From assembly GCF_003353055.1 (NCBI RefSeq), contig NZ_QKWJ01000007.1, forward strand, positions 62,001 through 126,000: a stretch of DNA of 64,000 bases, given 5' to 3'. Source of the stretch: Cupriavidus lacunae. GTDB lineage: Bacteria; Pseudomonadota; Gammaproteobacteria; Burkholderiales; Burkholderiaceae. Of this stretch, positions 55,354-64,000 are shown in pieces; within the stretch, counting starts at the first letter, position 1; each line of letters begins with the position of its first letter. The notes under the pieces are model-generated. The model worked only from the letters and a program-made list of their open reading frames with translations, did no database searches and was not told where the DNA came from. The position numbers and the translations under genes were made by a program.

Positions 55354-56901
55354 TCAGTCGAACCCGAGCTCCTGCAGCTTGCGGGTGATGGTATTGCGCC
55401 CGATCCCGAGCCGGGTCGCGGCCTCGACGCGGCGGCCGCGCGTGACACCAAGCGCAGCTTCCAGCACCGCCTTCTCGAAGCGGCGCGTCAGCGCGTCCAT
55501 GACTTCCGGCTGACCGGATTCGAGCATGGCCCGTGCCTCGCTGGCGAGCAGGCTTTCCCAGCCAGCCGATGCCAGCGCCGGAGCCACTGTGGCCACGGAA
55601 GCCGGCCGCACCGCGGTGGCCGTGTCACCTTCCGCCACCGGCACCGCATACCCGCCGTAGTCGGCAAGGTCAGGTGCGCCTTCATAGTCGGGCGTGCGCA
55701 CTTCGGCCACGCGCTCGGGCCGCGGCGCATTGACCGGCTCGCTGGTGCCCGCTTCCAGCATCTCGCGCGGCAGGTCCTTGACCTCGATGGTCTGCGCCGG
55801 CGCCATCACGGTCAGCCAGTTGCACAGGTTTTCCAGCTGGCGCACGTTGCCGGGGAACGGCAGCGTGCTGACGTAGACCAGCGCCTCGTCGGACATGCGC
55901 TTGGGCTCGACGCCCAGTTCCTTGGCACTCTTCTGCAGGAAATGACGCGCCAGCAGCGTGATGTCCTCCGGGCGTTCGCGCAGCGGTGGCAGGCGCAGCC
56001 GGATCACGTTCAGGCGGTGAAACAAGTCCTCGCGGAACAGCCCTTCCTTGACGCGCAGCTCAAGGTTCTGGTGCGTGGCGGCAATCACGCGCACATTGGC
56101 GCGCAAGGGGTTATGGCCGCCGACGCGATAGAAGTTGCCATCCGACAGCACGCGCAGCAGGCGCGTCTGCAGGTCGAACGGCATGTCGCCGATTTCGTCG
56201 AGGAACAGCGTGCCGCCCTCGGCCTGCTCGAAGCGCCCGCGTCGCATGGTCTGCGCGCCGGTGAAGGCGCCGCGCTCATGGCCGAACAGTTCCGATTCCA
56301 GCAGGTCCTTGGGAATGGCCGCGGTATTGAGCGCGATAAAGGGTCCGTTGGCGCGCGGGCTGTGCTTGTGCAGCGCGCGCGCGACCAGTTCCTTGCCGGT
56401 GCCGGACTCGCCGGTGATCATCACCGTCACGTTGGACTGCGAGAGCCGGCCGATGGCGCGGAACACGTCCTGCATCGCCGGCGCCTGGCCGAGGATCTCG
56501 GGCGCGTCGACCAGGCGGTCTTCCAGCTCTTCTTCGCGCAGGCTTTCTTCCAGCGCCCGGCGGATCAGCTCGACCGCCTTGTCGACATCGAAGGGCTTGG
56601 CCAGGTATTCGAAGGCACCGCCCTGGAATGCGGCCACGGCGCTGTCCAGGTCCGAGTAGGCCGTCATCACGATGACGGGCAGGCCCGGGTGCCGCGTCTT
56701 GATGGCCTGCAGCAGGTCCAGGCCCGATCCTCCGGGCATGCGGATATCCGATATCAGCACCTGCGGCTGGTCGTCTTCCAGCGCGGCCAGCGCGTCCCGC
56801 ACATTGGTGAAGCTGCGCGAGAGCAGGCTTTCACGGGCAAGGGCCTTTTCCAGGACCCAGCGGATTGATTGATCGTCGTCGACTATCCAGATCGGCTTCA
56901 T
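55354..56901 (-). CDS. glnG: nitrogen regulator NtrC (sigma-54 activator)
   Basis: A 515-residue response regulator. The receiver domain has Asp52 in ISDIRMPGG; the AAA+ domain has Walker A GESGTGKE, the sigma-54 contact loop GAFTGA and Walker B TLFLDEIGDM; the Fis-type helix-turn-helix at the end reads RVEAATRLGIGRNTITRKL. A roughly 90-residue linker before it is longer than in enterics. It activates glnA and other nitrogen genes when phosphorylated by NtrB, encoded just upstream. Confidence 0.95.
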   Translation of the reverse strand: MKPIWIVDDDQSIRWVLEKALARESLLSRSFTNVRDALAALEDDQPQVLISDIRMPGGSGLDLLQAIKTRHPGLPVIVMTAYSDLDSAVAAFQGGAFEYLAKPFDVDKAVELIRRALEESLREEELEDRLVDAPEILGQAPAMQDVFRAIGRLSQSNVTVMITGESGTGKELVARALHKHSPRANGPFIALNTAAIPKDLLESELFGHERGAFTGAQTMRRGRFEQAEGGTLFLDEIGDMPFDLQTRLLRVLSDGNFYRVGGHNPLRANVRVIAATHQNLELRVKEGLFREDLFHRLNVIRLRLPPLRERPEDITLLARHFLQKSAKELGVEPKRMSDEALVYVSTLPFPGNVRQLENLCNWLTVMAPAQTIEVKDLPREMLEAGTSEPVNAPRPERVAEVRTPDYEGAPDLADYGGYAVPVAEGDTATAVRPASVATVAPALASAGWESLLASEARAMLESGQPEVMDALTRRFEKAVLEAALGVTRGRRVEAATRLGIGRNTITRKLQELGFD

Positions 56902-56986
56902 GTGCGTCGCTTGTCTGCTCGGTGTCATTTGGTCTTCCGCATGCCCCGGCCACGGCGATGCACGCGCTCGCGGACGCCGGCAAAAG

Positions 56987-58165
56987 CTAGTGCAGCGGCA
57001 GCAGGATGCGGAAGTCGGTACAGCCCGGCCTGCTCTCGCATTCGATCAAGCCCTCGTGCTGCTGCACGAAGGTTTGAGCGAGTGTGAGACCGAGTCCGCT
57101 GCCGCCATCCCTGCCCGATACCAGCGGATAGAAGATGCGTTCGCGGATGTCTTCGGGAATTCCCGGGCCGTTGTCGATCACATGCAAGTCCAATGCCAGC
57201 TTGAACAAGCGCTTGGCAATCGTGACCTGCCGCGCGACGCGCGTGCGCAGCACGATCTGCGCGTCACCGCGCGCCATGCGGTCGGCCAGCGCCTGCGCGG
57301 CGTTGTGCACGATGTTCAGCACCGCCTGGATCAGCTGCTCCATGTCGCCCCGCAGCTCGGGCAGGCTGGCGTCGTAGTCGCGCACGATCTCCAGCCCGTT
57401 GGGAAATTCGGCCAGAACCACCGAGCGCACGCGCTCCAGCACCTCGTGGATATTCAGGCTCGATACGATATGCGGATGCCGGTGCGGCTCCAGCAGCCGG
57501 TCCACCAGCGTCTGCAGCCGGTCGGACTCCTTGATGATGACCTGCGTGTACTCGCGCAGCGAACGTTCCGGCAGCTCGAACTCCAGCAGTTGCGCGGCGC
57601 CGCGGATGCCGCCCAGCGGGTTCTTGATCTCGTGGGCCAGGTTGCGGATCAGTTCCTTGTTGGCCGAGGTCAGGTCCAGGATGCGCTCTTCGCGCTCGCT
57701 GCGCACCTTCTGCTCATTGGGCAGGATCTCGACCACCACCGTGTCGGCCAACGCTTCCAGCGCGGCGATCACTACGTGCACATGGACCGGCTCCTGCAGC
57801 GGCGGGTGCAGGATCAGGTCCTGCCGGCGCACGTCGAACTGCCGCGTGACCACGGTGTCGAGCATGCTGTGCAGCTCATCGGAACGCCCGAACAGGTCTG
57901 GCAGCGTCAGCTCCACCATGCCCTTGCGCGACACGCCGAAGGTGGCCTCGGCGGCCGGATTCGCATAAACCACGCGCAGCCCCGGCTGGCGCACCAGCAG
58001 CACCGGGTTGGCCACCACGTCCAGGCCGGCATGGAACGCCACGGCACCCATGGTCAGCACCTGGGCGCTGCTTTCGGCCGGTGCCGCTTCCGCCGCGGGC
58101 GAGTCGCCACGGGCGCCATCGGCACCACTGACCTTGCGTGACACTCCGCGAATCAGGCGACGCAT
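56987..58165 (-). CDS. glnL: nitrogen regulation sensor kinase NtrB
   Basis: A 392-residue cytosolic kinase. It has a PAS domain (residues about 45-140), the phospho-acceptor His in NLAHEIKNPLGGIRGAAQLL and the ATPase motifs IDNGPGIPEDIRERIFYPLV and DGGSGLGLTLAQ. PII protein controls its activity in known systems. It lies between a DUF4124-like gene and glnG, all in the same direction as glnA. Confidence 0.95.
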   Translation of the reverse strand: MRRLIRGVSRKVSGADGARGDSPAAEAAPAESSAQVLTMGAVAFHAGLDVVANPVLLVRQPGLRVVYANPAAEATFGVSRKGMVELTLPDLFGRSDELHSMLDTVVTRQFDVRRQDLILHPPLQEPVHVHVVIAALEALADTVVVEILPNEQKVRSEREERILDLTSANKELIRNLAHEIKNPLGGIRGAAQLLEFELPERSLREYTQVIIKESDRLQTLVDRLLEPHRHPHIVSSLNIHEVLERVRSVVLAEFPNGLEIVRDYDASLPELRGDMEQLIQAVLNIVHNAAQALADRMARGDAQIVLRTRVARQVTIAKRLFKLALDLHVIDNGPGIPEDIRERIFYPLVSGRDGGSGLGLTLAQTFVQQHEGLIECESRPGCTDFRILLPLH

Positions 58166-58169
58166 AAGA

Positions 58170-58748
58170 CTAGTCCTTCAAATTGCCAAGCTCGCGCCGC
58201 AGTGACGCCGCATTGGCCTCGCTGCGGGCGATATCGTCGCGCAGCGCTGCCGTGCGATCGAGGTATTTCTGATAGTTGCGCTCATTGCCCTGGCGCTCCG
58301 GCTGGCCGTTGTTGTACTCGGCACGCAGCGCCTGCAGCTTGGCCTCTTCGGCCTGCAGCTCCTGCGTCAGGACGGTACGGCGCTCGCTGTCGCGGCTGCG
58401 CTGGGTGGCGCTGTCCACGCGCGGAAAGCTGGTGCTGCCGGCAGTGCCCGCAGTGCTGCCGCCACCCTTGGCAGGCGCAAGGATGCGGCCACCCGGCACC
58501 GTCACCACCTCGGGCAGGTTCAGCTTCTTGCAACCCTTGCCGCCATTGCCGTTGCGGTACTCCGGCACGCCATTGGGCCCGGTGCAGACATAGACATCCG
58601 ATGACTGCGCGCGCGGCTGCCCGGCCCATGCGCCCAGCGTCAGCGCCACGGCACTCACCAGAACGGGGAATCTGACTCGAATTTGGTGCAGAGAACGGGG
58701 CAAGGGCAGGATCCGGCGAGCCGTGCGTGAAGAGGCGTCCATGGACAT
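58170..58748 (-). CDS. secreted DUF4124-like protein with coiled-coil tail
   Basis: A 192-residue protein from ATG 58748. A basic N-terminus and signal peptide (FPVLVSAVALTLGAWAGQPRAQ) are followed by a short domain SSDVYVCTGPNGVPEYRN with two cysteines (VCTG, KGCKKL), similar to DUF4124, then a Glu/Gln/Arg-rich coiled coil to the end. Function unknown. It ends four bases before the glnL start, so it is probably cotranscribed with glnLG; starts at 58784 or 58799 are also open. Confidence 0.72.
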   Translation of the reverse strand: MSMDASSRTARRILPLPRSLHQIRVRFPVLVSAVALTLGAWAGQPRAQSSDVYVCTGPNGVPEYRNGNGGKGCKKLNLPEVVTVPGGRILAPAKGGGSTAGTAGSTSFPRVDSATQRSRDSERRTVLTQELQAEEAKLQALRAEYNNGQPERQGNERNYQKYLDRTAALRDDIARSEANAASLRRELGNLKD

Positions 58749-58800
58749 GGCGGTTGGATTGAATGGGGATGGAACACGATTCCCCATTCTAGCGAGCAAA

Positions 58801-58830
58801 GCAAAAAGGGACAGCCGAAGCCGCCCCTTT
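58801..58830 (-). terminator. terminator after glnA
   Basis: Read on the minus strand, AAAGGGGCGGC pairs with GCTGTCCCTTT (two G-U pairs) around a TTCG loop and is followed by TTTTTG-type residues. It lies about 55 bases after the glnA stop. Some read-through to the DUF4124-glnLG genes is possible. Confidence 0.75.
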
Positions 58831-58883
58831 CTGGTGCAACTGTTGCCCGGTCACAACCTGCGTCATTCCCGGGCAAAGGCCGC

Positions 58884-60299
58884 TTACAGCGAGTAGTACA
58901 TGTCGAACTCGATCGGGTGCGTGGTCATGCGGAAACGCGTGACTTCTTCCATCTTCAGTTCGATGTAGGCATCGATCATCGAGTTCGAGAACACGCCGCC
59001 ACGGGTCAGGAACTCGCGGTCGTTGTCCAGGTACTCCAGCGACTGGTCCAGGCTCGAGCAAACGGTCGGGATCTTTGCATCCTCTTCCGGCGGCAGGTCA
59101 TACAGGTTCTTGTCGGCGGCTTCGCCCGGGTGGATCTTGTTCATCACGCCGTCCAGGCCGGCCATCAGCAGTGCCGAGAAGCCCAGGTACGGGTTCATCA
59201 GCGGATCCGGGAAGCGGGTCTCGATGCGGCGGCCCTTCGGGTTGGCCACATACGGAATACGGATCGAAGCCGAACGGTTGCGGGCCGAGTAGGCCAGCTT
59301 GACCGGAGCTTCGAAGCCCGGCACCAGGCGCTTGTACGAGTTCGTGCCCGGGTTGGTGATGGCGTTCAGGGCGCGGGCGTGCTTGATGATGCCGCCGATG
59401 TAGTACAGCGCGAATTCCGACAGGCCGGCGTAGCCGTTGCCCGCGAACAGGTTCTGGCCGTCCTTCCACACGGACTGGTGCACGTGCATGCCCGAACCGT
59501 TGTCGCCAACGACCGGCTTCGGCATGAAGGTGGCGGTCTTGCCGTAGGTGTGGGCGACGTTCTGGATCACGTACTTCTGCAGCTGGGTCCAGTCGGCGCG
59601 CTGCACCAGCGTGCTGAACTTGGTGCCGATTTCGTTCTGGCCCTGGCCAGCCACTTCGTGGTGGTGGACTTCAACGGGGATGCCCAGCGATTCGAGGATC
59701 AGGCACATTTCCGAACGCATGTCCTGGAAGGTGTCGATCGGGGCAACCGGGAAGTAGCCGCCCTTCTTGCCCGGACGGTGGCCGCTGTTGCCGTGCTCGA
59801 ATTCCTTGCCCGACGACCACGGGGCTTCTTCGGAGTGGATCTTCACGAAGCAGCCTTGCATGTCGACGTTCCAGGTCACGCCGTCGAAGATGAAGAACTC
59901 GGGCTCCGGGCCGAAGAAGGCGGTGTCGCCCAGGCCGGTGCTCTTCAGGTAGGCTTCGGCGCGCTTGGCGATGGAACGCGGGTCGCGGTCATAGCCCTTG
60001 CCGTCCGACGGCTCGACTACGTCGCAAGTCAGCACCAGCGTGGGTTCTTCGTAGAACGGATCGACGTTGGCGGTATTCGGATCCGGCATCAGCAGCATGT
60101 CCGAAGCTTCGATACCCTTCCAGCCGGCGATCGACGAACCGTCGAAGGCGTGGCCGCTTTCGAACTTGTCTTCATCGAAATGCGACACGGGCACGGACAC
60201 GTGTTGCTCCTTGCCTTTGGTATCGGTGAAACGGAAATCGACGAACTTGACGTCGTTTTCCTTCACCAGCTTCATCACGTCTGCAACGCTGTGGGCCAT
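58884..60299 (-). CDS. glnA: glutamine synthetase type I
   Basis: A 471-residue enzyme of normal length. It shows the GSI signatures [17 protein letters not shown], the ATP-binding [16 protein letters not shown], the Glu/His metal ligands and the adenylylation site Tyr in NLYDLPPEE. It makes glutamine from glutamate and ammonia. ATG 60299 has AGGAG seven bases upstream. A sigma-54 promoter and an NtrC-type site lie upstream, and the ntrBC genes follow, so it is nitrogen controlled. Confidence 0.97.
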   Translation of the reverse strand: MAHSVADVMKLVKENDVKFVDFRFTDTKGKEQHVSVPVSHFDEDKFESGHAFDGSSIAGWKGIEASDMLLMPDPNTANVDPFYEEPTLVLTCDVVEPSDGKGYDRDPRSIAKRAEAYLKSTGLGDTAFFGPEPEFFIFDGVTWNVDMQGCFVKIHSEEAPWSSGKEFEHGNSGHRPGKKGGYFPVAPIDTFQDMRSEMCLILESLGIPVEVHHHEVAGQGQNEIGTKFSTLVQRADWTQLQKYVIQNVAHTYGKTATFMPKPVVGDNGSGMHVHQSVWKDGQNLFAGNGYAGLSEFALYYIGGIIKHARALNAITNPGTNSYKRLVPGFEAPVKLAYSARNRSASIRIPYVANPKGRRIETRFPDPLMNPYLGFSALLMAGLDGVMNKIHPGEAADKNLYDLPPEEDAKIPTVCSSLDQSLEYLDNDREFLTRGGVFSNSMIDAYIELKMEEVTRFRMTTHPIEFDMYYSL

Positions 60300-60426
60300 G
60301 CCAATCTCCTGGATATTCGGCGGAAGTCTGAGAAAGCCAATTCTTGGGCCTGTCGTCACCGGCGCCTGGGCATGGATACATGCTTTATCGCGCCGTCCCG
60401 ACCAGCCACGAAAGGACGAGGAATGT

Positions 60427-60442
60427 TAGCAGAAAGCGTGCC
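60427..60442 (-). promoter_or_regulatory. sigma-54 promoter of glnA
   Basis: TGGCACGCTTTCTGCT matches the -24/-12 consensus TGGCACG-N4-TTGCW with one mismatch, and GG and GC are exactly 10 bp apart. Transcription would start near 60416. Confidence 0.88.
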
Positions 60443-60595
60443 AAGCAAACGCCCCTCTGCTGCTGGTGGCTCGAAAAATGTGCAACGCCGGCGAACCGCG
60501 CACCGCGGCGGCGACTGGCTCCGGTTTGGCACAGGCCGCCCCGTGGCCGAGTGGCGCACCGATAACACACATTCCGGTGCAGTGCCTCCTTATAA

Positions 60596-60612
60596 AACAC
60601 CACAATGGTGCA
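60596..60612 (-). promoter_or_regulatory. NtrC enhancer site upstream of glnA
   Basis: On the minus strand TGCACC-ATTGT-GGTGT nearly matches the 17-bp NtrC dyad TGCACC-N5-GGTGCA. It is centred about 188 bases upstream of the predicted glnA start. Further loose half sites (TGCACC at 60581-60576 and GGTGC at 60559-60555) lie between it and the promoter. Confidence 0.72.
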
Positions 60613-60781
60613 TTCAGCAAGCGTCAGCACATTAATAGTGCAGACGCACCCAAACGAGTCATCTCGTACCCTGCGATGACAAGGGTTTCGGGCCAGCGCG
60701 CGGCAATCCGGCTTCGAACCATGCCGGCGCTATAGAATAATGGATTACGGCCTCATTCCATTCCTCAAATTTGTCACGCAG

Positions 60782-61246
60782 ATGACCACCCGAGACGATC
60801 TCCTCCAGGCCGCCCGCCAGCGCCAGCAACAGAACCAGCTCCCGTATTTCGGCGCGCTGTCGCCGCAGGAAGCCTATGCGCTGCTGCAGAACGACCCTTC
60901 GGCCGTGCTGGTCGACGTACGCACGCAGGCCGAGCTGGACTGGGTGGGTGGCGTCGACGTGCCCGACGCGCAATTCGCCCATGTCGAATGGATGTCCTAC
61001 CCTGGCGGCGCGCAGAACGCCCGCTTTGTCGAAGAGCTGAAGGCACGCGTGCCGGCCGATGTGCCGGTGCTGTTCCTGTGCCGCAGCGCGGCGCGCTCCA
61101 AGCACGCCGCGCGCGTGGCCACCGAAGCCGGCTACCACTTTGCCATGGACGTGCTGGAAGGCTTCGAGGGCAACCGCGACGACCACCACCATCGCAAGAC
61201 CGTGGAAGGCTGGTGCGTGCGCGACCTGCCGTGGCACGGCGCCTGA
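60782..61246 (+). CDS. rhodanese-like sulfurtransferase
   Basis: A 154-residue single-domain rhodanese. Active Cys100 lies in LFLCRSAARSKHAA, and DVRTQAELDWVGGVDVPDA carries the first conserved motif. Members transfer sulfane sulfur or act in related thiol chemistry. I take ATG 60782 because ATG 60740 lies two bases after a TATAGAAT -10-like box and would fall in the promoter. It is divergent from glnA and ends at a strong terminator. Partner unknown. Confidence 0.86.
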   Translation: MTTRDDLLQAARQRQQQNQLPYFGALSPQEAYALLQNDPSAVLVDVRTQAELDWVGGVDVPDAQFAHVEWMSYPGGAQNARFVEELKARVPADVPVLFLCRSAARSKHAARVATEAGYHFAMDVLEGFEGNRDDHHHRKTVEGWCVRDLPWHGA

Positions 61247-61269
61247 TCCCGGTCGGGCCTGAATAGGAA

Positions 61270-61302
61270 AAGGGGCAGCCTTGGCTGCCCCTTCTTTTTT
61301 TT
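61270..61302 (+). terminator. rho-independent terminator after the rhodanese gene
   Basis: An 11-bp stem AAGGGGCAGCC / GGCTGCCCCTT (61270-61280 and 61283-61293) is followed by a run of T residues. The A-rich left side may also serve the opposing cinA-like gene. Confidence 0.92.
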
Positions 61303-61316
61303 GCGACCAGTGGCCC

Positions 61317-62141
61317 TCAGGCCTGCGCGGCTTTGCGCGGCGGCTGCTCCACGGTCTCGAAGCCCATCGCCCGCACGCCTTCGAGCAGCATGGCATAGGC
61401 CGGCGCCAGCAGATCGGCCGGGCCCTTGACGCCCAGGTCGATATGGCGGCGCGCGAAGCGGTCGCCGCGCTGCACGTCGCCGACCGACGGCAGGCTGAAT
61501 ACGCGGATGCCCGGATGCGCCGCCTCGACCTTCTCCATCAGCGGCGTCAGCGTGGACTCCGGCGCCTCGAACACGTAGAAGGCCCGCTCCTGCTGCTGCA
61601 CCTGGTGGAACAGGTGCGCATAGTCGTGGTCCAGCACCCATTCCATCATCGGCCACGCCATCACCGGGAAGCCCGGCATGAAGTGATGGTGGCCGACCGA
61701 GAAGCCCGGGATGCGGTTGTAGCTGTTGGGAATGATGCGCGCGCCTTCGGGGAACTCGCCCATCTTGAAGCGGTGCTGGTTCTCCGGCAGGTTCAGGTCG
61801 CCCTTGACCGGGTCGCCGCCGGCGGTCTCCGCAATGCGCAGCGCGATCAGTTCGCGCGCCTCGGGATGCAGCACCAGCGGCACGCCCAGCGCGGCGGCCG
61901 CGCACTGGCGCGTGTGGTCGTCCGGCGTGGCGCCGATGCCGCCGGTGCAGAACACCACGTCGGAACCGGCCAGCGTGCGGCGCAGCGTGGCAGTGATGCG
62001 GGCGCGGTCGTCGCCGACGTACTCGGCCCAGTCCAGCGCCAGGCCACGCGCGCCCAGCAGTTCGATGGTGCGGCGCAGATGCTTGTCTTCACGCCGCCCC
62101 GACAGGATCTCGTCGCCAATGACGATCAGGCCAAAACCCAT
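61317..62141 (-). CDS. CinA/MoaB-type molybdopterin-binding domain protein
   Basis: A 274-residue protein. The MoaB/Mog-type domain fills residues 1-170: LIVIGDEILSGRREDKHL, then VVFCTGGIGATPDDHTRQ and GARIIPNSYNRIPGF. This corresponds to the N-terminal half of CinA; the C-terminal nicotinamide-nucleotide deamidase domain is missing and a distinct 90-residue tail follows. Members may hydrolyse ADP-ribose or NAD-related compounds. It precedes nothing obviously related; the EI24 gene lies 12 bases upstream in the same direction. Confidence 0.88.
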   Translation of the reverse strand: MGFGLIVIGDEILSGRREDKHLRRTIELLGARGLALDWAEYVGDDRARITATLRRTLAGSDVVFCTGGIGATPDDHTRQCAAAALGVPLVLHPEARELIALRIAETAGGDPVKGDLNLPENQHRFKMGEFPEGARIIPNSYNRIPGFSVGHHHFMPGFPVMAWPMMEWVLDHDYAHLFHQVQQQERAFYVFEAPESTLTPLMEKVEAAHPGIRVFSLPSVGDVQRGDRFARRHIDLGVKGPADLLAPAYAMLLEGVRAMGFETVEQPPRKAAQA

Positions 62142-62153
62142 AATGCCCTCGCT

Positions 62154-63041
62154 TCAGGAATTTTCGATGCGGCGCACGTCGGTCGGCGCCAGGTCGATGA
62201 CTTCGCCGCCGGACGACTGGGCGGCAGGCGGCTGGGCCGGCACCGCCGCGCGCTCAGCCCGCAGCTGCGCCAGCGCGCGCAGGCAGAAATGGCCGAACCA
62301 CAGCGCCGAGAAGATAAAGATCAGCACATAGAGCCAGAGCGTGCCGGCGAGCACGAACGGAAACAGGAAGATCACCGCCGCCGACGACACCCACAGCAGC
62401 GTCGGCGCCGAGCCCAGCAGGCCCACTGCCACCCCAATCACCAGCAACGGCGTGCGGTGGCGCCGCACCAGCGTCTTGCGCTCCTCGGCACTGGCGTGGT
62501 CGGCGAGCGCGTCGTAGGTCATCACGCGGTAGGTCAGCCAGCCCCACAGCACCGGCGGGATCAGCGCAAAGAAAGGCGGGATCAGCCACAGCGGCAGCGT
62601 CACCAGCACCAGCACCAGGAACACCAGCGTGCTGCCCAACGACTGGAACACGCTGCCCAGGACGCTGCCGCCATGGGCCTTGGCCAGGTCCGGATAGCTG
62701 CGCTCCAGGTGGCGCACTACCGCCGGCACCGAGCACAAGCCGATAAACATCAGCATCGAGGCGATCACCAGCGGGATCGCCAGCGCCGCCACGAACAGCG
62801 GCGCCACGATGGTACGCAGCGATTGCAGGCCGAACCAGTCGAGCGCGCTGTAGATCCAGCTGGTCAGGATGGAGGTTTCCAGGAAGCTGCGCGTGGCGCC
62901 CATGATGGGGTCCCAGCCCCACCAGAGCAGCCCGCCCCATAGCAGCGTGGCCAGGACGAAAGGCAGCACGGTCAGCATCAGCATGCGGGGATGCAGCTGG
63001 CTGACCAGCGCGCGGCCAAACGAGCGGAAGATATCGTTCAT
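62154..63041 (-). CDS. EI24 (CysZ-like) domain membrane protein
   Basis: A 295-residue protein with five or six helices (about 20-42, 70-105, 135-165, 195-225 and 225-250). The pattern fits EI24/CysZ: LPFVLATLLWGGLLWWGW, then LVIASMLMFIGLCSVPAVV and WLTYRVMTYDALADHAS. CysZ in E. coli is a sulfate transporter; betaproteobacterial EI24 proteins are not characterised. It is likely cotranscribed with the cinA-like gene. Confidence 0.85.
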   Translation of the reverse strand: MNDIFRSFGRALVSQLHPRMLMLTVLPFVLATLLWGGLLWWGWDPIMGATRSFLETSILTSWIYSALDWFGLQSLRTIVAPLFVAALAIPLVIASMLMFIGLCSVPAVVRHLERSYPDLAKAHGGSVLGSVFQSLGSTLVFLVLVLVTLPLWLIPPFFALIPPVLWGWLTYRVMTYDALADHASAEERKTLVRRHRTPLLVIGVAVGLLGSAPTLLWVSSAAVIFLFPFVLAGTLWLYVLIFIFSALWFGHFCLRALAQLRAERAAVPAQPPAAQSSGGEVIDLAPTDVRRIENS

Positions 63042-63192
63042 GCAGTCGAAGGCAAACAGGAGGAAAGGCGCCGGGCGCGGCAGAAGTCAGACTGGGCCGG
63101 ACCGGCGGCAACCCGAAACACTAGCATACGCCACTTGCCGCCGCGGCGCGCCCTCGCTCGCCACGGGTGGAGGACTGCCTCGAATGCTGGCT

Positions 63193-64000
63193 TCAGCGCA
63201 GCCGCAGCAGCCGCTTGATGCCGTACCACTGGTGGGACAGGAAGCCCGTGCCGTAGTCGCGGCCCTTGCCCAGCGGGGGCGGAAGCTGGTCACGGATGCC
63301 GGTCGGGTGGTAGGTCCCGGTGAAGACCGCGGTGCCGAACAGCATGTCCCACCATGGGAAGATCACGCCGTAGTTGCAGCCGCCCAGCCTGGCCGGTGCG
63401 CCGTTGGCCTCATGGCCAATGCCCACGGCATGGTGGGTGCGGTGAAAACGCGGCGAGATCAGCAGGCGCTCGCCGATGGCGCCGAAGTGCAGTCGCACGT
63501 TGGCGTGCTGCAGGCTCTGCAGCAGTTGCGACAGCGCCACCAGCAGCACGTACTGCGAAGGCTCCACGCCCACCCCCAGCGCCACCAGCGCAAACACCAG
63601 GTCGCGCAGCATGTCGTCCAGCAGGTGGTTGCGGTTGTCGCTCCACAGCGTCATCTGGCGCTGGCTGTGGTGCACCGCGTGCAGCTGCCACCACCAGCGG
63701 AAGGTGTGCGACAGGCGGTGGTACCAGTAGTCGAGCAGGTCGAACAGCAACAGGTAGACAAAGAAGCTGACCAGCGGCACCGAGGTCACGCCCGGCCACC
63801 AGTCCTCGACATTGACGCGGTGCCAGCCCATCAGCCGCAGGTGGCCTTCCAGCGCATCGGTCAGCGGCGCCAGCAGGAAGAACATGGCCAGCCGGAACAG
63901 CCCGAGCCGGTGGATCACGGTGTAGAGGATGTCAGTGCGGATCGCGGCGCGGTCGGCCACGGGCTCGACCGGGCGCCATTTCTCCAGCGGCCCCAGGATC
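63193..64000 (-). CDS. fatty acid hydroxylase / sterol desaturase family protein, truncated by the window end
   Basis: At least 269 residues are visible. A GTG at 63960 could be a start, but the frame stays open to the window end and reads plausibly (ILGPLEKWRPVEPVADRAA), so I treat it as partial. The His clusters are YHRLSH, HAVHHS and HRTHHA, the diiron ligands of the superfamily, among several membrane helices. Its substrate is unknown. It resembles in class, but not closely in sequence, the hydroxylase at 4998-5876. Confidence 0.87.
   Translation of the reverse strand, partial: ILGPLEKWRPVEPVADRAAIRTDILYTVIHRLGLFRLAMFFLLAPLTDALEGHLRLMGWHRVNVEDWWPGVTSVPLVSFFVYLLLFDLLDYWYHRLSHTFRWWWQLHAVHHSQRQMTLWSDNRNHLLDDMLRDLVFALVALGVGVEPSQYVLLVALSQLLQSLQHANVRLHFGAIGERLLISPRFHRTHHAVGIGHEANGAPARLGGCNYGVIFPWWDMLFGTAVFTGTYHPTGIRDQLPPPLGKGRDYGTGFLSHQWYGIKRLLRLR

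Larger units (their letters stand above)
60300..60781. other. control region between glnA and the rhodanese gene
   Basis: No gene is supported here. The glnA leader (about 117 bases), its sigma-54 promoter and an NtrC site occupy the left two thirds. At the right, TATAGAAT (60731-60738) is a likely -10 element for the divergent rhodanese gene. Confidence 0.6.

Noticed and set aside
60555..60581. Second NtrC dyad upstream of glnA
   Set aside because: The half sites TGCACC and GGTGC are 16 bp apart, not 5, so it is not a normal NtrC site; mentioned only as possible half sites.
1..64000. CRISPR arrays, insertion sequences, rRNA operons
   Set aside because: No regularly spaced repeats, transposase motifs or rRNA-like sequence were noticed in reading the window.

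Overview
The window is a stretch of a GC-rich betaproteobacterial chromosome. Gene content and order (rimP-nusA-infB-rbfA-truB, odhA-odhB-lpd, ccoNOQP-ccoG-ccoH, glnA-glnL-glnG, ugpBAEC-glpQ, Bug-family binding protein) fit Burkholderiales and most resemble Cupriavidus/Ralstonia; the genus is inferred from recall of gene order, not from a search. Most of the window is dense core-genome coding sequence on the minus strand. Accessory material lies at the left edge and between about 7.8 and 22.1 kb.

Layout. 0-1.3 kb: the tail of an unknown gene, a Tlde1-type peptidoglycan-targeting effector candidate, and an overlapping small membrane protein that could be its immunity partner. 1.3-7.8 kb: FMN reductase, enoyl-CoA hydratase/HIBYL-CoA hydrolase-like enzyme, chemoreceptor, fatty acid hydroxylase and the GTPase TypA. 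7.9-13 kb: MarR regulator plus a complete tripartite drug efflux operon (outer membrane factor, membrane fusion protein, 14-TM pump). 13.3-17.3 kb: TetR and MFS transporter divergent around two matching operators, then an SDR enzyme and a LysR regulator. 17.7-22.1 kb: an IclR-PepE-DUF1177-AroM-Bug cluster, apparently a small dedicated uptake/hydrolysis system of unknown substrate. 22.1-31.6 kb: transcription/translation block truB, rbfA, infB, nusA, rimP, then rluB and scpB.

32.1-41.9 kb is a cbb3 terminal oxidase region: a TauE/SafE-like protein, an Fe-S FNR-type regulator, ccoH, ccoG, ccoP, ccoQ, ccoO, ccoN, ccoS and ccoI. Both ccoN and ccoI are preceded by FNR-box sequences, so the regulator and its probable targets lie side by side. 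42-49 kb: zapE and the 2-oxoglutarate dehydrogenase operon. 49.2-54.3 kb: the glycerol-3-phosphate uptake operon ugpBAEC-glpQ with a Pho-box-like repeat upstream. 54.5-61.3 kb: a HAD phosphatase, then the nitrogen regulation cluster glnA, a DUF4124-like protein, glnL (ntrB), glnG (ntrC), with a sigma-54 promoter and an NtrC site in front of glnA, and a rhodanese. 61.3-64 kb: CinA-like protein, EI24 membrane protein and a second fatty acid hydroxylase cut by the window end.

I saw no CRISPR array, insertion sequence, rRNA or tRNA gene. The strongest candidates for something little described are the PepE/DUF1177/AroM cluster and the Tlde1 effector with its overlapping membrane gene.
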